A stretch of 64,000 bases of DNA, taken from positions 82,396,713 to 82,460,712 of the forward strand of contig CM044310.1 of the NCBI GenBank assembly GCA_024291935.2. Reading direction: 5' to 3'. Positions within the stretch are counted from its first letter, which is position 1, and every line of letters begins with the position of its first letter. This document shows positions 1-12,411 of the stretch, in pieces. The notes under the pieces are model-generated. The model did no database searches. It had not been told where the DNA came from and was given only the letters and a program-made list of their open reading frames with translations. The translations under genes were made by a program, and so were the position numbers. The stretch is from Okapia johnstoni (lineage: Eukaryota; Chordata; Mammalia; Artiodactyla; Giraffidae).

Positions 1-157
1 TCAGAAGGGTTGAACGATATCCTCCAAGCAAGATGACTAAGCTGGGAATGTAGGTCCTCCTGGCCTCTGAAGTCCTTATGTTACCACAACAGGATATGAC
101 ACCAAAGGTGACAGCCTGGAATCGATATTTATTTAGTAGACACTATTCTAGGGATCG

Positions 158-376
158 GGGCTTTCCTGGTGGTGTGATGGTAAAGAATCTGCCTGCCAAT
201 GCAGGAAATGTGGGTTTGATTCCTGGGTCAGGAAGATCCCCTGGAGAAAGAAATGGTAACCCACTCCAGGGTTCTTGCCTGGAAAATCCCATGGACAGAA
301 GAGCCTGGCAGGCTACAGTTAATGGGTTTGCAAAATTGTTGGACGCAACATAGCAACTGAGCAACAACAGTAACAG
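158..376 (+). mobile_element. Bov-tA/Bov-A2 type SINE
   Basis: Has the diagnostic order: CTTTCCTGGTGG head, GTAAAGAATCTGCCTGC, GATCCCCTGGAGAA, CCCACTCCAG, CTTGCCTGGAAAATCCC and GGACAGA tail. Moderately diverged. Confidence 0.9.
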
Positions 377-394
377 ATTCTAGGGCTCTACGTA

Positions 395-560
395 CATGAA
401 GCCATTGGATCCTTACATATCCTGACAAGGTGGTTACAATGATTATCATCTTCATTTTACAAAAGAGGAAGCTGAGGAAGGGTGTGGATTTGAAGTCATT
501 TGGACATTTAGCAAACAGAGTTGCAGGTATTCGAACGAAAAAAGCTGGACCTTTAAAGCC
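395..560 (-). repeat. MIR SINE
   Basis: Degenerate reverse-strand MIR: the block TTCATTTTACAAAAGAGGAAGCTGAGGAA corresponds to its conserved core. Confidence 0.55.
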
Positions 561-1321
561 TGTGGTGTTACCCACTCCAGCATCTTGTCATCGTGACTAC
601 CTCATGTCTGGCTACTTGGTCTGACTTTTTGGTCTTGGTTCCCCACCCCCCTTTAAATTGTTGATTCCATTTATTTGAGAAGGCCTGGGGTGGGGAGAAT
701 GTTTCTTCTGTCCCAGACCATGTTTATCTCTTCCATGTGGGCAGGGACCCCAGAGCAGGAACTACCTGGGCATGATGGGGTTTTCCTCCTTCTTGGCACC
801 CAAGCCATGACACCAGCCATACCTCTCCCTGCTCCACGTGTCTCCCTCTCTCTCCCTCAGAGGGGTCCTACTTGTGGGGGAAAAGCCCAAGGATTGTCTG
901 GATTTATGTATAGTATATAAAGTAGAAGGCAATCCTTTCCTTGGCATGGAATCCCTTTAGATTTATTTCTTCTGTTTCTAATTAGTAGCTTCAGCTTATT
1001 TGGTATGACTTGACATCCATTGCACCTGCATTATCAGTGAGTGGAGGTAATGGGAATGTTAGCTTTGTTTCTGTCTCCCCCATGATATGAAAAGCAGGAC
1101 TTTAAGAGTTTAATTCCCCAAGAAGACCGCAGTCTCCCATCCTCCTGGTGGGGGAGCAGGGAGAGGGATCCAGGGAGGGGGGGTTCTGGGGTTGTGACTC
1201 TCATTTAGCTCTTGAAACAGAGGAGATTTCTAAGCCCACGAGGTCAAGCTAGTTCCTCTCTAGGCAAGCACAAGCCAATCCAGGAGGCCACTCTGAAGGC
1301 AGCTTCAGAGACACACAGGTG

Positions 1322-1529
1322 TGCACTCAGTGGCTAGGTCGTGTCCAACTCCTTGCGACCGCATGGACTGTAGCCCACCAGGCTCCTCTGTCCATGGAAT
1401 TCTCCAGGCAAGAATACTGGGGTGGGTTGCCATTTCCTTCTCCAGGGGATCTTCCTCAGCCAGGAATTGAACCCACATCTCCTGCATTGGCAGGTGGATT
1501 CTTTACCACTGAGCCACCAGGAAACCCCA
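1322..1529 (-). mobile_element. Bov-tA type SINE
   Basis: Reverse-strand copy: GTCGTGTCCAACTCCTTGCGACC through TCTTTACCACTGAGCCACCAGG. Confidence 0.9.
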
Positions 1530-1846
1530 TCTCTTCTCACTGGTCACAGGTTAAAATCCATCAAACTTTTGAGTTAGGTTCACAAAGTCATATCTCTGCC
1601 TACCCACATGCCAGTGACATTGCCGAGTGTAAATCCAAGCGAACTCAAAACACAGTGAAGAGGGTCCCTGCCCTTTTCAGGATTCTGGGTGCTGAAGGCT
1701 CCCTTGTCAGAAAATTCCATCTGGCATTCCCACCCACACTGGGGAGGGCAATCTGCATTACTCAGACCCCTGATTCAAATGTTAATCTCATCCAGAAAGT
1801 TCCAAACAGACATACCCAGGCATCCACTGTCTTCGCACCCTGGGGG

Positions 1847-2048
1847 GCTTCCCTGGTGGTTCAGATGGTAAAGAATCTACCTGCAGTGCAGGAGACCCGG
1901 GTTCAATCCCTGGGTCAGAAAGATCTCCTGGAGGAGAAAATAATAACCCACTCCAGTATTCTTGCCTAGGAAATCCCAAGGACAGAGAAGCCTGGCAGGC
2001 TACAGTCTATGGGGTTGCAGAGTCGGACAGGACTGAGCTCCTAACACT
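1847..2048 (+). mobile_element. Bov-tA type SINE
   Basis: GCTTCCCTGGTGGTTCAGATGG head to a GTCGGACAGGACTGAG tail. Confidence 0.9.
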
Positions 2049-2941
2049 TTAACTGCACGCTCTTGAGCCCAGTTGAGTGGACACGTACAATTTACCATCA
2101 CCACCTCCCACAGAAGCCGACTATTTGAATAAAGGGATGGAGATCTGTCTCTGTGCTCGCAGGCTTGGTGTTGCTGGGGGAGAGGCCTGGGAACTGCCTG
2201 GGCTGCCCTGACCCTCGGGCAGGGTCTTCTTGTGTATGCCCAGGGAACGGTGGGAGGGGTGGGCAGTGAGGAGAGGGCCGTGGGCCTGGGGGAGAGGTGA
2301 CAGATATATAGGCGCTGTGCACATAAGTAGGTGTGTGAATCTGTGTGGCTCCTATGAAGTGACCCAAGACAGTGGATGCTGGAGTGTGATGGTTGGGGGG
2401 TGGGAGGAAGTCAGGCAGAGGCCAAGCAGTGTCGGCTAGTTAACAGCTCAGGCTATTTCCCCAGCATGCTCGTGATGAGTGCGAGCTCTTCACCCACTTC
2501 AGACACCACCCACTTCCACACATGCCTCACTGGGGGCTTCCCGGGGACTCTTCTACTCCTAGGTCTTCTGGAAAGGATAGGGTGGGTGTAAAAGCTTACC
2601 TGGGGCCCTCCTGCGAGGGGTGCCTGTCTGCAGGTGAACCCAGGCTCCAGCCATGTCCACCCATGTTTAGCTTTTTTCCAGCTAGCGCTCAGCCCTTCGG
2701 GGCTTCATTTCTCTCATCTGTTCAAGAAGGGGTGTGCCAGCCGGAGGCGGTTTCCAAACACCAGTCTTCTATGCCAACATCTGCCCCCCTGGCCTTGGCA
2801 AAACCAGAAAAGTAAGGACAATGCAGTGGGTTGTTCATAAATCTAAATGCATGCAGTTTAATGGGCTGTGCTTTCTTCTGAAATGACGTCCTTCCTCTTT
2901 TTGATATTCAAATGCCCTTTTAAAAATCAAATGATAGAAGC

Positions 2942-2968
2942 TGTGTGTGTGGTGTGTGTGTGTGTGTG
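2942..2968 (+). repeat. (TG)n microsatellite, interrupted
   Basis: TG run with one GG interruption. Confidence 0.9.
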
Positions 2969-3789
2969 GGAGCATGCACATGCATGTTTGTATGCTTATA
3001 GAAAAAGACAAAATAGTGAAAGGCAGGATATATCAAAGTGTGGTCTGAGAATGCCTGGGTTGCTGTCAAGGGGTCTACAAGGTCATGACTATTTTCATAA
3101 TAACACTGAAATGTTATTTGCCCTTTTCACTGTGTGGACTGATTTGCACTGATGGTGTGAGAGCAATATTGGGTAAGTCTGATTGTGCTGGCACGTGAAT
3201 CAGGCTGTGATACACTTGTGGTAAAACAAAAAACAGGAAAAGAGATGGTCATTACTTAAGAATGTCCTTGAAGCAGGAAAAATGGATTAATTTGTTAATT
3301 TCTTCACCTTTGAGTACAAGCCATTTTCGTGTTCTGTGTGGCCAATGCATAAAGCATTTGTCCTGTACACTGAAGAACAGTAGTTGTCTTAAAGAGAAGT
3401 ACTTGGGCAATTGTCTGAGTTGTGAGCTGACATAACTGAGCATCATTTTCACTTGGGAAAAAAAGGCTAAGAGAGAAATTATAGTTATTTAGACTTGAGA
3501 CCTTTTCCCCAAAAGGAGTGAAGTGTGCCTGTCACTTCAGGAGAAAAAAATGGACTGTATTTGCCAGTGATACAATTCAAGCTTTCAAGATAATGGATGT
3601 CTGGACCAGAGTGGGTATCTGAAAAAGCTATTCTTCCCTCTCTCCTGTCCTCAGTTTCTCTCCATCTTTCCTCTTTTCTTGGTGGATATTAGCTTCTCAC
3701 CCCAGCTGGCAAAGTCTCTGAGGATTTGGTGTGAACTGGGGGAGGAGATGTCTGTTAGGGCACATGGTAGGCAGCTTTAAGAACAGTCC

Positions 3790-3900
3790 TCTCAAGATTT
3801 CCCTAGTGGTCCAGTGGCTAAGACTCTGTGCTCCCAATGCAGGGGGCCTGGGTTCAATCCCTGGTCAGGGAACTGGATCCCACGTGCAGCAACTAAGACT

Positions 3901-3965
<65 letters not shown>

Positions 3966-3967
3966 GA
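3790..3967 (+). mobile_element. CHR-type (tRNA-Glu) SINE with (AT)29 tail
   Basis: TTTCCCTAGTGGTCCAGTGG head and a tRNA-like B-box region GGTTCAATCCC. It is flanked by the 11-bp direct repeat AAGAACAGTCC at 3779-3789 and 3968-3978, so the element and its AT microsatellite entered as one unit. Confidence 0.9.
3904..3961 (+). repeat. (AT)29 microsatellite
   Basis: 58 bp of perfect AT alternation in the tail of the CHR SINE, inside its target-site duplication. Likely polymorphic. Confidence 0.97.
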
Positions 3968-5303
3968 AAGAACAGTCCCCCCGGGTATGGCAACTTGAAC
4001 TAGGTAGAAGGTTTTTTTTTTCCCCTCAGGTGAAATTCAAATTGGGAGGTGGTCTGGGAGTGGAGGGCAATTGGGTCAGTGGTCCAAGCTATTCCCATCT
4101 TGTCTTCTGCCCATCCCCATAGTTAAAGTTGGATCTCTACTCTGTGTCAATGCTCCAACCTGCAAAATGAGGGAAGAACAAGGTAAAGGGCAAACAGACA
4201 TCCCTTCTGCTCATGTGCTGCTCACACAGGGCCCTGCTTAGCTGCAAGGGAGGTGGGAAAATGGAGTCTGTAGCTGGGAGGTCATTCTCTTACTAAAGCC
4301 AGGAAGGCAGAGTGGATAGTGGGGAAAGATAACTCTATCTGCTACAATGGGAGTGGTGTAGGATTAGGAGAGGAAGATGTGGGAATAGTAAGAATGTGGC
4401 ATGTATAGGTTTCAGGTGCAGAGATTCTCAGGGGAGAGCCCAGAGAGGTCTACATAGACATGGCACCCCAGGATTACTACCTGTCTTCATCTTGTTAGAC
4501 TCTTCATGTGATCTAGGATAGGTACCTTCATGATTACCCCAAACTTGTTAGGTTTAGAGGAGACCTTATTCTACCAAAGTGGGGGCTGAACCCCAGAAAG
4601 GGAAGACTCACAATGACACACAGCAAGTCAAAGGTGTCACTAGAACCAACCCACTGTGGCCCACTGCCTTTCTTGCTGAGCCACTCAGCTCTCTCTGCTT
4701 CCTCATGGACACATCAGGAGACTCCCTCCTTGAGCTGGCCACCTGATTCCTCATCCTTTGTCACCTTGCAAAGCACTGACTTAGTTAAAATAGGAAAGGA
4801 GTGAAGCAAACCTGAAACCCACAGTCAAAAAGAAGAACAAACAAGCAGAGAGATGTAGCTTAAGGAAGATCATCCAAGAAAGGGGTTTTCCCAACCTGTT
4901 TCATACATCACTCAGGATCTTTTTGGCTGCATGTGCAAACATTCCACACACACTTGCTCACATAGTAAGATAACATATACTCGCCAATTTCATATTTTAG
5001 AGTAGGTCACTTTCAACACCCCACTCCTGGTATCAACTGCTATGTCACTTGAGATGTCTTGATGACAAACTGGAGCAACAAGTTCTGACTAACCTGAGCC
5101 TTTTGGGGGCTTTTACTGGAATAACCCTGGGATAGTACAGAGGATTGAAGATGGCGCTGAACAGCAGGATCTGGAAGTTCTATTTCAGAGGATGTCAGAG
5201 ACAGGGAGTCTGTTACCTGATGTTTTTGTGGCAGTCACCTTCCACACCTGAGTTCAAGGCCTAGATCTGGGGAAAGGAATCCTGTTGGTACACCCACCTG
5301 CAG

Positions 5304-5530
5304 CTTCCCAGGTGGCACTAGTGGAAAAGAACCCGCCTGCCAGTGCAGGAGACATAAGAGACACAGGTTCAATCCCTGGGGCAGGAAGATCCCCTGGAGG
5401 AGGACATGGCAACCCACTCCAGTATTCTTGCCTGGAGAATCCCATGGACAGAGGAGCCTGGTGGCTAAGTCCATGGGGTCACAAAGAGTCGGACATGACT
5501 GAAGCGACTCAGCATGCACACATGCACACA
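5304..5530 (+). mobile_element. Bov-tA SINE, GGTGGCAC subfamily
   Basis: Head CTTCCCAGGTGGCACTAGTGG and the additional ACATAAGAGACACAGG segment mark the subfamily shared with copies at 20252, 29209, 31556 and 63438. Tail in a short CA-rich run. Confidence 0.92.
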
Positions 5531-5757
5531 CATGCCTACCCCTACCTTATATCAGAAAAAGATGTGGTGAAGAGAGGGAGCTATGTCTGACAGACAGAAA
5601 CAATCACTACCACACTTTCCATCTCCCGTGGATGTGCTCTGTCATCCTTGTTTGTTTCATGGATTGATTATGGCTTTTTTCTCAAGTTTAACTTATACAC
5701 ATGTGTCTAAACTCTACTCACGGCATCTTTCTAATGGAAGGCAGTAAGTACATATAG

Positions 5758-6120
5758 CAGTCAGAAAACCTTGCTCAACACTTATCAACTGTATAACCTT
5801 GGGCAAGTTACTTAACTTCTCTGGGTCTCAATTTCTTCATCTTCATTTTTATTTAAAAAAATTTATTTATTTGACTGCTCTTAATCTTAACTGTGACACA
5901 CAGGATCTTTTTCAGCCATGGCATGCAGCATCGTTTTTTGTGGCATGTGGGATTTTGTTCCCAGACCAGGGATCAAACCCAGCCCCCGTGCATTGGGAGT
6001 GCAGAGTCTTAGCCACTGAACTACCAGGGAAGTCCCAGTTTCTTCATCTTGAAAATGGGGATAAATAGTCTTTGCAGGGCAGTTGAGGTAGTTAAAAGAG
6101 ATAATTCATGAGAAGATCTT
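5758..6120 (+). repeat. MIR SINE split by a CHR insertion
   Basis: The MIR core CTTGGGCAAGTTACTTAACT is at 5800-5820 and its continuation GAAAATGGGGATAA resumes at 6051, after the inserted CHR element. Confidence 0.8.
5844..6038 (-). mobile_element. CHR-type SINE inserted in a MIR
   Basis: Reverse-strand copy ending ACTACCAGGGAAGTCCC, flanked by the 12-bp direct repeat TTTCTTCATCTT at 5832-5843 and 6039-6050. Confidence 0.88.
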
Positions 6121-7020
6121 GAAGTAGAGTGAGCATTCAAGGAAAGTCCTCCAGAGGATATTTTCCCAGTTCAGTCTGTTCAGATCCTTTTAAGGCCAGC
6201 TCAAAAACAATCCTTTCCTGAGGCTGGTCCCTAAGCTCCAGGTGGGAATTGGCATCTCTTTACTCAGCACCCTGACCCACTTGATCTTTCCTTCTCTTCT
6301 GATGCTGGGCAGAACCTGGAGTAATCTGTGAATGTGCGAGGCCTGAGGTCTTCCCAGGCGCTGAGGCCAGTGCCTGGTGCCTGGTGGGTGCTGAGGAAGT
6401 CCTGGGAGAATGCCTGAGCAAGGAGTATTTTGCCAATTGTGAAAGCCCAGCCTGTGTCTGAACCCTCAAAATATGAGTAGCGGAAACACCACTTGAGCTT
6501 GGGCTAATATATGTGTGCAGCCCGGCCCAGCCCAGGGCTTGCTGGTGAAATGCCACAGGGCAATAGATGTCTGGGTCAAAAGCCCTGATTCCTCAGACTG
6601 GGATGTCAAACAAGTACTCCAGCTGGGCACATGGAGTCTCCTATTTGGAAGTGCTTTGCCACTTGACAGCTCCACTAGGAGAGTCTTGGAACCACAGTGG
6701 GTGAGCTCTGACCCAGAGGCAACCATAGACCTCAACAACCAACGTCCATCAGTGTGGGAGTATCACTACTCTAGCTCACGCAGCTCATGTGACTCCAGAG
6801 CTCCTCTGTGGGAGTGACCCCAAGCTACTCTCTGGAGGACTTTGTTTGACAACATATCCTTGTTTGATAACACATCCTCCCTTGGGTATCTGTGTCCTAC
6901 TGATACCTTCTCTTTCTGGCCCCCTCTACCCAACACTCCACACATTTTCTTCTTTTGAAATCTGCTTCTAAGAACCCAACCTAAGAGAATAAAGAGGGAG
7001 GGAAATTAAAATAAAAAGAC

Positions 7021-7078
7021 TGGGACCTCCTCGTGGTCCAGAGGCTAAGACTCCAAGTTCCCAATGCAGGGTGCTACC
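7021..7078 (+). mobile_element. CHR-type SINE fragment
   Basis: GGACCTCCTCGTGGTCCAGAGG head to CCCAATGCAGGG; 5' end only. Confidence 0.65.
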
Positions 7079-7157
7079 ACCTTTCATAACTGGGAGTCAG
7101 ACTGAAGAAGATCTTGAATGCCAGTCTAAGCATCTGTGATTTTATCTTTTGGGCCAG

Positions 7158-7200
7158 TGGTTCTTTATCAGAGATGTGCTTTGGAATCACTGGATGTATT
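7158..7200 (+). repeat. MER5A-like hAT fragment
   Basis: CAGTGGTTCT terminus followed by GCTTTGGAATCACTGGA; cut short next to the adjoining SINE. Confidence 0.5.
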
Positions 7201-7207
7201 AGTTGAA

Positions 7208-7376
7208 ATATGGTAGCTCAGATGATAAAGAGTCTGCCTGCAATGCAGGAGACTGGGGTTTGATTCCTGGGTCAGGAAGAACCCTTGGAGGAGGGCATGG
7301 CAACTCACTTCAGAAGTCTTGCCTGGAAAATCCCATGGACAGAAGAGCCTGGTGGGCTGCAGTCCATAGGGTCTTA
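7208..7376 (+). mobile_element. Bov-tA type SINE, diverged
   Basis: GTAGCTCAGATGATAAAGAG through GGTGGGCTGCAGTCCATAGGG. Confidence 0.85.
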
Positions 7377-8022
7377 GTGTAATAATGCTGCATCACAAGT
7401 GACCTCTAAGGCACAGAACAGCAAATTTTTCTCACTACAGGTATGTAAATCAGTCGGGTCCAGGCTGGGGGTTGGGTTCACATCTCTCATCTTGGGACCC
7501 AGGCTGAAAGGGTAGTGGTCATCTTGCACACACTCTCTCACAGTGAATGGCAAGAGTGCAAGAGGGAGGAACAGAAATATGCAATGCCTCTCAAGGTCTT
7601 GTCTGGGAACTGGGACAGTGTCGCTTTTGCCCATATTCAACTGGGTGAAATAAATTACACAGCCAAGCCCACTGGTGTGAGAGACTTCCCTCTGCTCATC
7701 AGGGCTCATGGTAAAGGCAGACAAGGAAGAATCATGGACAAATAATTTAATCTGCACACCAGCTGTGTTTTTTCTCCATCTGATACTCTGATTCCAAGTC
7801 TTTGAATGACATATCTGTGTTTAATAAAGCTGCCCTGGTAATCCACGGGCTAAATACTATCATCATGGCCAATGAGAAACTGTTGAAGGCTTCAGAAGAA
7901 TGACACACTCATTCCTGGGCTTGGAAAAGAACCCTCCAGAATAGACAAGTGTGGAGGCTTGGAGATGGTTAGTAAATAGTTGCGACAGGAGAGATGAAAG
8001 TTTGATTCTGGTGTTCAAGTGT

Positions 8023-8520
8023 TTATCGCTGTGCAACAAACCACCAGAAAACTCAGTGACTTGACCATGTTATTACCTCTTATGATTTTGAGGGTTGAAT
8101 GGGGTCAATGCGGTACCTCTTCTGCTCTGTGTAATGTTGACTGGGATTGCTGTCAACCGGGGACTCTTTCATGCTAGACATCCAAGATGGAGCACTCCCG
8201 TGGCTGGTGGTCGTGGCTGTCTGTCTGCTGGAAACTGAGCTGGGGCTGTTGACTGACACAGGTATATGACCTCTTCATGTGGCTTGGGCTTCCAGCATTA
8301 CAGCTGGGTTCTGGGAGCGAATGTTCCAGAAGAGAGCATTCCAAGTGGGGGGAAACAAAGCTGCCCATCCTCTTAAAGGCTGGGCCCAGCACTTGCACAG
8401 GCTTGCTTCTCCCTCACTCCACTGGTTCAGCAGTCACAGGGCCAGCCCGAGCTCAAGGGGAAAAATAAATATCTCTGCTCCATAGAGCGAGTGACAAACC
8501 ATGTGTGGCCATATTTAATC
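8023..8520 (+). repeat. Medium-reiteration repeat, family not named (copy 1 of 3)
   Basis: Begins GCTGTGCAACAAACCACC and AACTCAGTGACTTG, the same opening as at 36575 and 54790, followed by a diverged body. Looks like an old mammalian interspersed repeat; I could not assign a family. Confidence 0.5.
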
Positions 8521-9671
8521 AATCGCACCTGGGCAGTGGCAGTGTGGAGGGAGAGAATGCAGATCTAAGGGAGATTTCAGAAGAATGGATGGGACCTGGC
8601 ACCTTATTGGTTGTGAAAGAACGAATTGGGATGCCCCGAAAGCCTGGAAATGATTTGTTGGCATGCCCTATTCAAACCCTAACGTCAGCCTAGGGAACAA
8701 GCCCCCTGTCATGTGTTAAGTGTGTTCTTTGGGAAGGAAAGATGATTGGCACCTTCACCCAGGACACCTACAGTCACTCCAGTGATATCAGGCAGATTAT
8801 CTCGGCTTCTTGTACGGCACTGAATGAAGAGGCCACAGGACAGGTAGATTTGGATAGTAAGGAGGTAGGAAAGGAAAATTATTGGATGTTCTTGGAAGAA
8901 GGGGGTTGCAGAAGCCAGACTAGGATGTACTGTGAGCAGGTCGGGAAGAAGGAGAGAGACTGGACTCTGATTATTCTGAAAAGTAAATTTCTTGCCATCT
9001 CATCAGAGAATGAATTATTTGCTCTCAAGAGTGGCACCTGGCCTGCTTCCAGGGGTGTCAGTTGACCGAGGGGATCCGTCTTGATGCTGAGACCCCCTTC
9101 ATGGTTTCCCTTCATCCCTGGAGCCCCACGATCATCTGGAGAGGGAGGTCTTATGGTTCTACTCGATAGGAGAGAATTCTATAATCATTTTTCTCAACAT
9201 TGAGACCAGGCCTCAGAGGGTAGCCCTGGGCCAGGTGTGATATATATTTTTTTATTCTTTTTTCAACTAAAGTATTTTTCCTCCTTTGGCTTCCTCACCA
9301 AGCCAGCTTTTCTTTCCTTTTTAGACCAGCTTTCCTTTCTGGTTTCCAAGTCACCTGTGTTTCAAGGTCAAGGACGACTGTTAACCTGCTTCTCAAATTG
9401 TTCAGTCTCTCATTCCTATATCTCTACTGCCTTTCCTTTTGCTTTCCCAGGGGTCAATTTCAAGAGGTCTAGTTCACCCATTCAAAGACATTTCCAAAGA
9501 TCAAGGTTGGCTCTGGACGAGCTGGACTAACCCAAGAAGGTAAGTGGCTGAGTTGGAGAAATGTGAGTGCCTGTGTACAGTCAATCCTTCTCTTCTTTCT
9601 GAAGAAAGAAAGGGATTAGATGTGAGGAAAATTATGGAGGCAGATAGTCCTAGACAGAGACCCAGGGCCCC

Positions 9672-9790
9672 CACTTATAGATCATGTGACCCTGGGCAAG
9701 TCATTTCACAGATTTGAGACTCACCTTCCCCATCTATAAAGGGAAAGCAGATACCTCTTTTGTAGCCCTTGAGTTCATGTATGGGAAGGG
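9672..9790 (+). repeat. MIR SINE
   Basis: TGTGACCCTGGGCAAGTCATTTC core and CCATCTATAAAGGG. Confidence 0.65.
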
Positions 9791-10235
9791 TGGAGTTATG
9801 AGGACATTCTGCCTTCCTTAGGTAAGAAAATGTCTCCTTTCCCCCCTTACTTTAGGGGACTTTCTCCTTCTCATCAAATATTGTCATTGAGATGGGGCTG
9901 CAAATCAACTCTATCTGGCCACGAAGTTGGTCATCTGACTCAAGCTGGACCCACCAAACACCTCTAGTCCAGGAATGTGTACGTGACATAAGCTAGGCCA
10001 ATCAGAGTCCTTCCCCAGGAATTTTCTCATCTGGGCTGGGGGGTGAATAATTCTCTTTTTCACTCTCAACACAAGGTTGTCAGGTTATAAATTGAAGCTG
10101 CCCATGATCTGTCCTTCCAGCACCTGGGTTATGTGAGCCCATAACCTTCCTTTTTGCTTGGATTAGTTTTAGTGGGTTTTTGTCACTGTCACAGCCAGAA
10201 AGTCCTAAAGAAAACATTATTTTGGGGTGCTCTTT

Positions 10236-10335
10236 TAATAATAATGATAAGCTCCCTTTTACTGTATGTCTGCTATTTGCCAGGCTCTGTGCAAAGCCTT
10301 TCCATACCTTAGCTCATGATTCACCTTAATCAATG
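10236..10335 (-). repeat. MIR SINE fragment
   Basis: CTATTTGCCAGGCTCTGTGC and following AAAGCCTTTCCATACCTTA match a reverse-strand MIR. Confidence 0.5.
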
Positions 10336-10987
10336 CTGCTGCACGCTCATCTTCCACAGTTGGGTTTGTCTCAGCACTGACAGGTACACCAAGTTTGATG
10401 ACTGTCCTGCACGGGTGGAGGGCAGCCTGAAGACAGCCCCTCAGTGAACCACCTTGAACTTAACCTCCAGTGTGCAGTAGATGGGGTGGTCAGTGGGTTC
10501 CACAAGCTGTATGGAGTCAGTTCTCTGGCCGGAGATTGGCTGGGGACTGATTTTCAGAGGGCAGCTGCATAGAAGTGGAATGGATCCCCATTACTGCTCA
10601 TCCTGAAAACCCCAGCCTTGGCTCTGTATGTTAACAGCTGGTCCAGAATTCCATCTGATGATTGTGAGAGTTGGGGGATGAGGGACTGTGTTACTAAGCC
10701 ACTTGGGTTGAAGGTAAGAACTCTCCAGGTCTCCAGCTGGGGGCTAAAACAGGAAGAGAACAGCTGGCTAGTGGAGAAAGAGGTGACACCCATGCCGGGA
10801 CTGAAGGATGAGCAGGAGGCTGGACTGGGGAGAGCAGGGAGTGGAGCCAAAGCAAGAGGACAGACTCAGGAGGCCCCTTGGGTGTCTGATGAGCTGGTCA
10901 GATGCCGGAGCTCAAGGAGGAATAGGATATGAGACAAGACGGTTCCCCAACACTGCCTTTTGAAATGCTGGCACTTATTCCTATCTT

Positions 10988-11104
10988 TTTGTGTGTGGCT
11001 GCATCACATAGCTAGAGGGATCTTAGTTGCCCAACCAGGGATCCAACCCATGCCCCTACGTGGAAATGTGGATTCCTAACCGTTGGACCACCTGGGAAGA
11101 CCCC
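10988..11104 (-). mobile_element. CHR-type SINE
   Basis: ATCTTAGTTGCCCAACCAGG through CCGTTGGACCACCTGGGAAG. Confidence 0.8.
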
Positions 11105-11192
11105 ACATATTGCTAGTTTTTAAGAACAGAAAAACTTGCAGCTTGATTGGCATTTAAGTCTTTTTGAAGTTTGAATGATCTTCATCTAGAGT

Positions 11193-11308
11193 AAGTAAGT
11201 GAAGTCGCTCAGTCGCGTCTGACTCCCTGAGACCCCACGGACTGCCGTCTGCCAGGCTCCTCTGTCCATGGAATTCTCCAGGGAAGAGTACTGGAGTGGG
11301 TTGCATTC
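11193..11308 (-). mobile_element. Bov-tA type SINE, partial
   Basis: GTCGCTCAGTCGCGTCTGACTC to GAGTACTGGAGTGGGTTGC; the remaining part is absent. Confidence 0.85.
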
Positions 11309-12014
11309 TAAAGTAAGAGTATCTAGAATGTCACATGTGCATTAAAACGTTGCCTTGTCTGAAGGGGACATTGGGCTTGAGAGTGACTACAGCTCTCCTC
11401 TGATTAAAGCCCTTTAAAGATATCTTATTGCTATTTAGTTCCCATTCTCCGGGATTTTAGTGAGGCCAAGGAGCTTTGTAAAGGTTATTACTAGTCCTCT
11501 GTATTTTCCCTTGAACCACTTGGGCCCCCAAGAGCATCTTCCTGCAAAGAGGAAGGTTAAGGGTCTAGGGGAGGAGCCGGGAGCAGAGTAAGTGGGGCTC
11601 CCAGACCTGTCAGCTTGTCTCTCCTCTACCCTTTTCTTTCTGAGGCCAGCGCCATTCTCTTAAGGCCTGACCTGCCAACCTTGGATAATGAGTTGTGACC
11701 AGCGCTCCTCCCCAGCGCCCTCCCTGAAGTGATCCAGGGCAATGGATAGAACAGCCCTGGCCCCCCTGCTCGGGGGAAGGGCAGCCCAGATGGAAGGCGG
11801 CAGGCTGGGCGGGCCCCATTCCACTTCACACTGTCTGGGAGCCTCATCCCGTTGCTCTTGTGTTGCAAACACGAAAGGTCAGCTGGCCTGCGCAGCCCAG
11901 TGAGTTCTTGGAAAGGGTTGGCCTGATGCCTGATGGCAGCGGGAACCATGGGAGGCTTGATGCAGGAGGAGGGCACAGCCCTCTGCAGCATAGTTCCAAC
12001 CGTGGAAGGTCATG

Positions 12015-12034
12015 GAGATGATGATGATGATGAG
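12015..12034 (+). repeat. Short (GAT)n run
   Basis: Six GAT-type units. Confidence 0.8.
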
Positions 12035-12116
12035 GGTTAGGCAACATTAATGACGGCTGAAGCTTACCAAGAGCCCAGGCCGAGCTGGGAGCTGTCTACT
12101 GTTTATACATGGAGGC

Positions 12117-12411
12117 GAAAGTGAAAGTTGCTCAGTCATGTCCGACTCTTTGCCACTCCATGGACTGTATAGTCCATGGAATTCTCCCGGTCAGAATTCT
12201 GGAGTGGGTAACCTTTCCGTTTCTCCAGGGATCTTCCCAACCCAGGGATTGAACCCAGGTCTCCCACATTGCTGGCAGATTCTTTACCAGATGGGCCACA
12301 AGGGAAGCCCGAGAAAACTGGAGTGGGTAGGCTATCCCTTCTCCAGGGGATCTTCCTGACCCAGGAATCAAACTGGGGTCTCCTGCATTACAGGCGGATT
12401 CTTTATCAGCT
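12117..12411 (-). mobile_element. Bov-A2 type SINE with duplicated half
   Basis: A reverse-strand copy (12117-12311) is followed at once by a second partial unit (12312-12411) repeating CTGGAGTGGGTAGGC, the TCTCCAGGGGATCTTCC block and GATTCTTTATCAG. This matches the known multi-unit build of Bov-A2. Confidence 0.85.

Noticed and set aside
1319..1969. 216-codon ORF
   Set aside because: Made of two Bov-tA copies plus intervening DNA; translations such as FSRQEYWGGLPFPSPGDLP are standard SINE read-through.
3020..3150. Possible DNA transposon remnant (CAAAGTGTGGTCTGAG...)
   Set aside because: Looks repeat-like but too diverged for me to place in a family.
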